This document shows, piece by piece, positions 20,840-22,996 of a stretch of 22,996 nucleotides of DNA. This DNA is from Anaerolineae bacterium (GTDB taxonomy: Bacteria > Chloroflexota > Anaerolineae > Aggregatilineales > Phototrophicaceae). The position numbers were made by a program, and so were the translations under genes. The notes under the pieces were generated by a model. That model was not told where the DNA came from, made no database searches, and was given only the letters and a program-made list of their open reading frames with translations. Location of the stretch: contig JADLHH010000462.1 in assembly GCA_020848855.1 (NCBI GenBank), positions 1-22,996 of the forward strand, given 5' to 3'. Every line of letters begins with the position of its first letter. Within the stretch, counting starts at the first letter, position 1.

Positions 20840-21097
20840 ATGACCAAATACGCGCCACTCGAAAGTTTTCTGAGCAAGACCCCGTCTCATCTGACCAATG
20901 TGGTATTCTCATTCGCCCAGCTTGAGCAGATCATCGGCAAGCCGCTGCCGCCCAGCGCCCGCAATGCCAATGGGACGTGGTGGCGCAATACCCGCAGCGA
21001 GCGCCGTCCCCAGTCGCACGCCTGGCTGTCGGCGGGCTGGCGGCAGGACATCGTAAGCTGGCACGAAGAATGGGTTCGCTTTCGCAGAACACGCTAA
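20840..21097 (+). CDS. Small conserved-type protein (DUF7662-like)
   Basis: The 85-residue protein opens with TKYAPLESFL, continues with FSFAQLEQIIGKPLPPSAR and WWRNTRSERRPQSHAWLSAGW, and ends basic. This Y-x-P-L...F-x-Q-(I/L)-E-x-I-I-G-x-P-L-P-x-S-A-R...W-W...A-W-x-x-A-G-W pattern is one I associate with a widespread family of short uncharacterised proteins. The family number is from memory and should be checked. CAGGAG precedes the ATG. The stop is 9 bp before the GH13 gene, so the two are probably co-transcribed. Function is unknown. Confidence 0.72.
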   Translation: MTKYAPLESFLSKTPSHLTNVVFSFAQLEQIIGKPLPPSARNANGTWWRNTRSERRPQSHAWLSAGWRQDIVSWHEEWVRFRRTR

Positions 21098-21106
21098 AGG
21101 CATGGC

Positions 21107-22717
21107 ATGACACAATCGAATGCTCCCTGGTGGCAGCGGGGAGTTATCTACCAGATTTACCCGCGCTCGTTCATGGACAGCAGCGGCGACGGTATCGGCG
21201 ACCTGCGCGGCATCGTCGAACGGCTGGATTATCTCAAGTGGCTGGGGGTCGATGGGCTGTGGCTCTCGCCGACGTTTCCGTCGCCAATGGCGGATTTCGG
21301 CTACGACGTGGCGGACTACACCGACGTTCACCCGCTGTTCGGCACGCTCGACGATTTTGACCACCTGCTCGCCGAAGCGCACCGGCGCGACATCCGCATC
21401 CTGCTTGACCTCGTGCCCAATCACACGTCGAGCCAGCACCGCTGGTTTCTCGAATCGCGGTCGTCGCGCGACAACCCGAAGCGCGACTGGTATATCTGGC
21501 GAGACCCCGTGCTTGCTACGCAAGCCAAGCCGGACGGCAGCCCGCCGAACAACTGGCTCGCCTATTTCGGTGGATCGGCGTGGACGTGGGACGAAGCCAC
21601 CGGGCAGTATTATCTGCACAACTTCCTGCCGGAGCAGCCCGACCTGAACTGGCATAATCCCGAAGTCAGGCAGGCAATGTTCGATGCCATCCGCTTCTGG
21701 CTGAAGCGCGGCGTCGACGGCTTCCGCATCGACGTGATCGACCGGATGCTCAAGGACGAGCAGTTCCGCGACAACCCGCTCGACCCTGGCTGGCTCGAAG
21801 GGCGCGACAACCCGGCGGCGCAGTATCTGCGCCTGTTCAGCGAGAACCGCCCCGGCATCCACGAACTGATCCGCGAGTTCCGCGCCGTGTTCGATGAATT
21901 CCCCGACCGGGTATCCATCGGCGAGATCGCCTACTCGCTCAATCCGAGCATCATCACGGCGTTCTACGGCGAGCCGACGCAGCCCTTCGGCACGGAACTG
22001 CACCTGCCGTTCAACTTCGCGCTGACCATGCTCGACTGGAACGCGAAGGACGTGCGCGGCTTCGTCGACGCCTACGAAGGCATGATCCCGGCGCACGGCT
22101 GGGCGAATTACGTGTTGGGCAATCACGATCAGCCGCGCGTAGCGACGCGCATCGGCGTCGCGCCGGCGCGGGCTGCCGCCATGCTGCTGCTGACGCTGCG
22201 CGGGACGCCGTTCCTGTACTACGGCGACGAACTGGGGATGCGCGACGTGAACATCCCGGCGGAACAGTATCAGGACCCGCAGGGCATCAACATCGGCATC
22301 AGCCGTGACCCGGAACGCACGCCGATGCAGTGGAGCGCCGCGCCCAACGCCGGGTTCGCGCCGCCGGGGGTCACCCCCTGGCTGCCGCTCGCGCCCGATT
22401 ACGCGACGGTCAATGTCGAAGCCGAGCAGCGCGACCCGCGCTCGATGCTGATGCTGTGCAAGCGCCTGATCGACCTGCGCCGCAGCGATGAGGCGCTGTC
22501 GCTCGGCAACTACCAATCGCTCGATGCGCCGGACGGCGTGTTCGCGTTCGCGCGGGGCGGAAGGTACGCCATCGCGCTCAATTTCACCGGCGACGTGCAG
22601 CGCGTCCCGCTCAGCGGCGAGATCGTCCTCTCGACGCATCTGGATCGGGACGGGGCGGTCGACAATTTCGAGCTTCGCCCGAACGAAGGCGTAATTTTGT
22701 CGGGTGATTACTCCTGA
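21107..22717 (+). CDS. GH13 alpha-glucosidase (oligo-1,6-glucosidase type)
   Basis: This 536-residue protein has all four GH13 regions: DLVPNH (101-106), GFRIDV with nucleophile D209, IGEI with acid/base E273, and GNHD with D341. The opening WWQRGVIYQIYPRSF and the EQPDLNWHNPEVR stretch are typical of the oligo-1,6-glucosidase / alpha-glucosidase subfamilies. Val next to the nucleophile is associated in the family with alpha-1,6 preference, whereas alpha-1,4 enzymes tend to have Thr, so isomalto-oligosaccharides are the likeliest substrate. There is no signal peptide, so it acts inside the cell. It retains configuration and releases glucose from the non-reducing end. Trehalulose- or trehalose-forming activity is possible but less likely. 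Confidence 0.93.
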   Translation: MTQSNAPWWQRGVIYQIYPRSFMDSSGDGIGDLRGIVERLDYLKWLGVDGLWLSPTFPSPMADFGYDVADYTDVHPLFGTLDDFDHLLAEAHRRDIRILLDLVPNHTSSQHRWFLESRSSRDNPKRDWYIWRDPVLATQAKPDGSPPNNWLAYFGGSAWTWDEATGQYYLHNFLPEQPDLNWHNPEVRQAMFDAIRFWLKRGVDGFRIDVIDRMLKDEQFRDNPLDPGWLEGRDNPAAQYLRLFSENRPGIHELIREFRAVFDEFPDRVSIGEIAYSLNPSIITAFYGEPTQPFGTELHLPFNFALTMLDWNAKDVRGFVDAYEGMIPAHGWANYVLGNHDQPRVATRIGVAPARAAAMLLLTLRGTPFLYYGDELGMRDVNIPAEQYQDPQGINIGISRDPERTPMQWSAAPNAGFAPPGVTPWLPLAPDYATVNVEAEQRDPRSMLMLCKRLIDLRRSDEALSLGNYQSLDAPDGVFAFARGGRYAIALNFTGDVQRVPLSGEIVLSTHLDRDGAVDNFELRPNEGVILSGDYS

Positions 22718-22729
22718 ACCGTAGATTTC

Positions 22730-22757
22730 GTAGGGGCGAGGCATGCCTCGCCCCTAC
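22730..22757. repeat. 28-bp perfect palindrome, full-length GTAGGGGCG element
   Basis: GTAGGGGCGAGGCA (22730-22743) is followed directly by its exact reverse complement TGCCTCGCCCCTAC (22744-22757). This is the most complete copy of the repeat family in the window and can serve as its reference. It lies 13 bp after the GH13 stop codon. Confidence 0.88.
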
Positions 22758-22763
22758 AAACGT

Positions 22764-22805
22764 GTCGACCACACACAGTCTTGAACGATGGGTGGTCGAC
22801 CCTAC
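22764..22805. repeat. Second palindromic element (GTCGACCAC type)
   Basis: GTCGACCAC (22764-22772) and GTGGTCGAC (22792-22800) are perfect 9-bp arms around a 19-base loop, and the right arm runs on into CCTAC. The preceding palindrome also ends in CCCCTACAAA, suggesting a related element with a different stem. It lies just upstream of the citE-like ribosome site. Confidence 0.65.
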
Positions 22806-22832
22806 AAAAAAATCATTTTGGAGGACACAATC

Positions 22833-22996
22833 ATGCGTACCCGACGCGCGCTGTTGTTCATGCCCGGCGACGACCGCCACAAGATCGAGAAAGGCGCGGC
22901 GCTGGCGGTCGACGCGGTGATCATGGATTTGGAGGACGGCGTGGCGCGCAGCCACAAAGCCGCCGCCCGCGAAACGGTCGCCGCCGCCCTGCGCGA
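22833..22996 (+). CDS. HpcH/HpaI aldolase / citrate lyase beta-subunit-like protein (partial)
   Basis: The ATG at 22833 has GGAGG 8 bases upstream, a strong ribosome site. The 54 complete codons before the window edge read RRALLFMPGDDRHKIEKGAA and then VDAVIMDLEDGVARSHKAAA. The FMPGD start and the metal-site block VIMDLEDGV are diagnostic of the CitE/HpcH-HpaI TIM-barrel family (citrate lyase beta subunit, malyl-CoA or citramalyl-CoA lyase). Members cleave or form C-C bonds in acyl-CoA substrates. Which member this is cannot be decided from the N-terminus. It follows two palindromic elements after the GH13 gene. Confidence 0.9.
   Translation, partial: MRTRRALLFMPGDDRHKIEKGAALAVDAVIMDLEDGVARSHKAAARETVAAALR

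Noticed and set aside
20909..22744. Open frame of 611 codons on the minus strand opposite the GH13 gene
   Set aside because: The plus strand has all four GH13 motifs and good ribosome sites; the reverse frame is a shadow rich in Arg and Ala.

Overview
The window looks like a chromosomal stretch of a high-GC bacterium, most likely Chloroflexota of the Anaerolineae type. This is an inference from gene content (a SpoVS-type Alba-fold protein beside dnaA, a DUF2142-like membrane protein, PPC-domain and PHP-domain proteins), GC-rich codon use, strong Shine-Dalgarno sites and many small palindromic intergenic repeats. I could not run a search to confirm it. Nearly everything is housekeeping or small-molecule metabolism. 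I see no prophage, transposase, CRISPR array or defence locus.

Layout. Positions 1-180 hold the end of a probable DNA polymerase III delta' gene. A leftward pair follows (spoVS, then a PHP-family phosphoesterase). A 605-bp gene-free region at 1421-2025 lies between spoVS and rightward dnaA, and is a candidate replication origin. Rightward genes then encode an EamA-type transporter, an alpha/alpha-toroid protein and a GNAT acetyltransferase. A leftward set follows: a DUF2142-like membrane protein, an alpha/beta hydrolase and rdgB, whose end overlaps the GNAT gene. A rightward TPR-like/TM/PPC protein comes next. Then there is a long leftward block: metG with an elaborate leader, a small alpha/beta-barrel protein with a basic tail, trpS plus an enolase-superfamily gene behind a T-box, and a methyltransferase. 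A short rightward transcription unit with no ordinary gene sits at about 15990-16155. Leftward aldo/keto reductase, sialate-O-acetylesterase-like and oligoendopeptidase F genes follow. The right end is rightward: a small membrane protein, a small DUF protein, a GH13 alpha-glucosidase and the start of a CitE/HpcH-type lyase.

The most interesting content is regulatory. (1) metG, methionyl-tRNA synthetase, is preceded by a good promoter, an apparently leaderless 25-codon peptide with Met at residues 9, 10, 11 and 13, and an intrinsic terminator. The 5' arm of that terminator can pair instead with a nine-base segment just after the Met codons. This is the architecture of ribosome-mediated attenuation responding to Met-tRNA. 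(2) Close by, trpS uses a different mechanism, a tRNA-Trp T-box with a UGG specifier. (3) The dnaA upstream region carries repeated TTATCCCAA-like sites rather than the classical TTATCCACA, and DnaA has Thr instead of Asp at a base-contacting position of its DNA-binding signature. (4) A promoter-to-terminator unit at about 15990-16155 carries a 13-base perfect complement of the conserved 16S rRNA 3' end and an 11-codon ORF. (5) A GTAGGGGCG...CGCCCCTAC palindrome family occurs between genes and three times inside one membrane-protein gene, where it is translated into loop residues.
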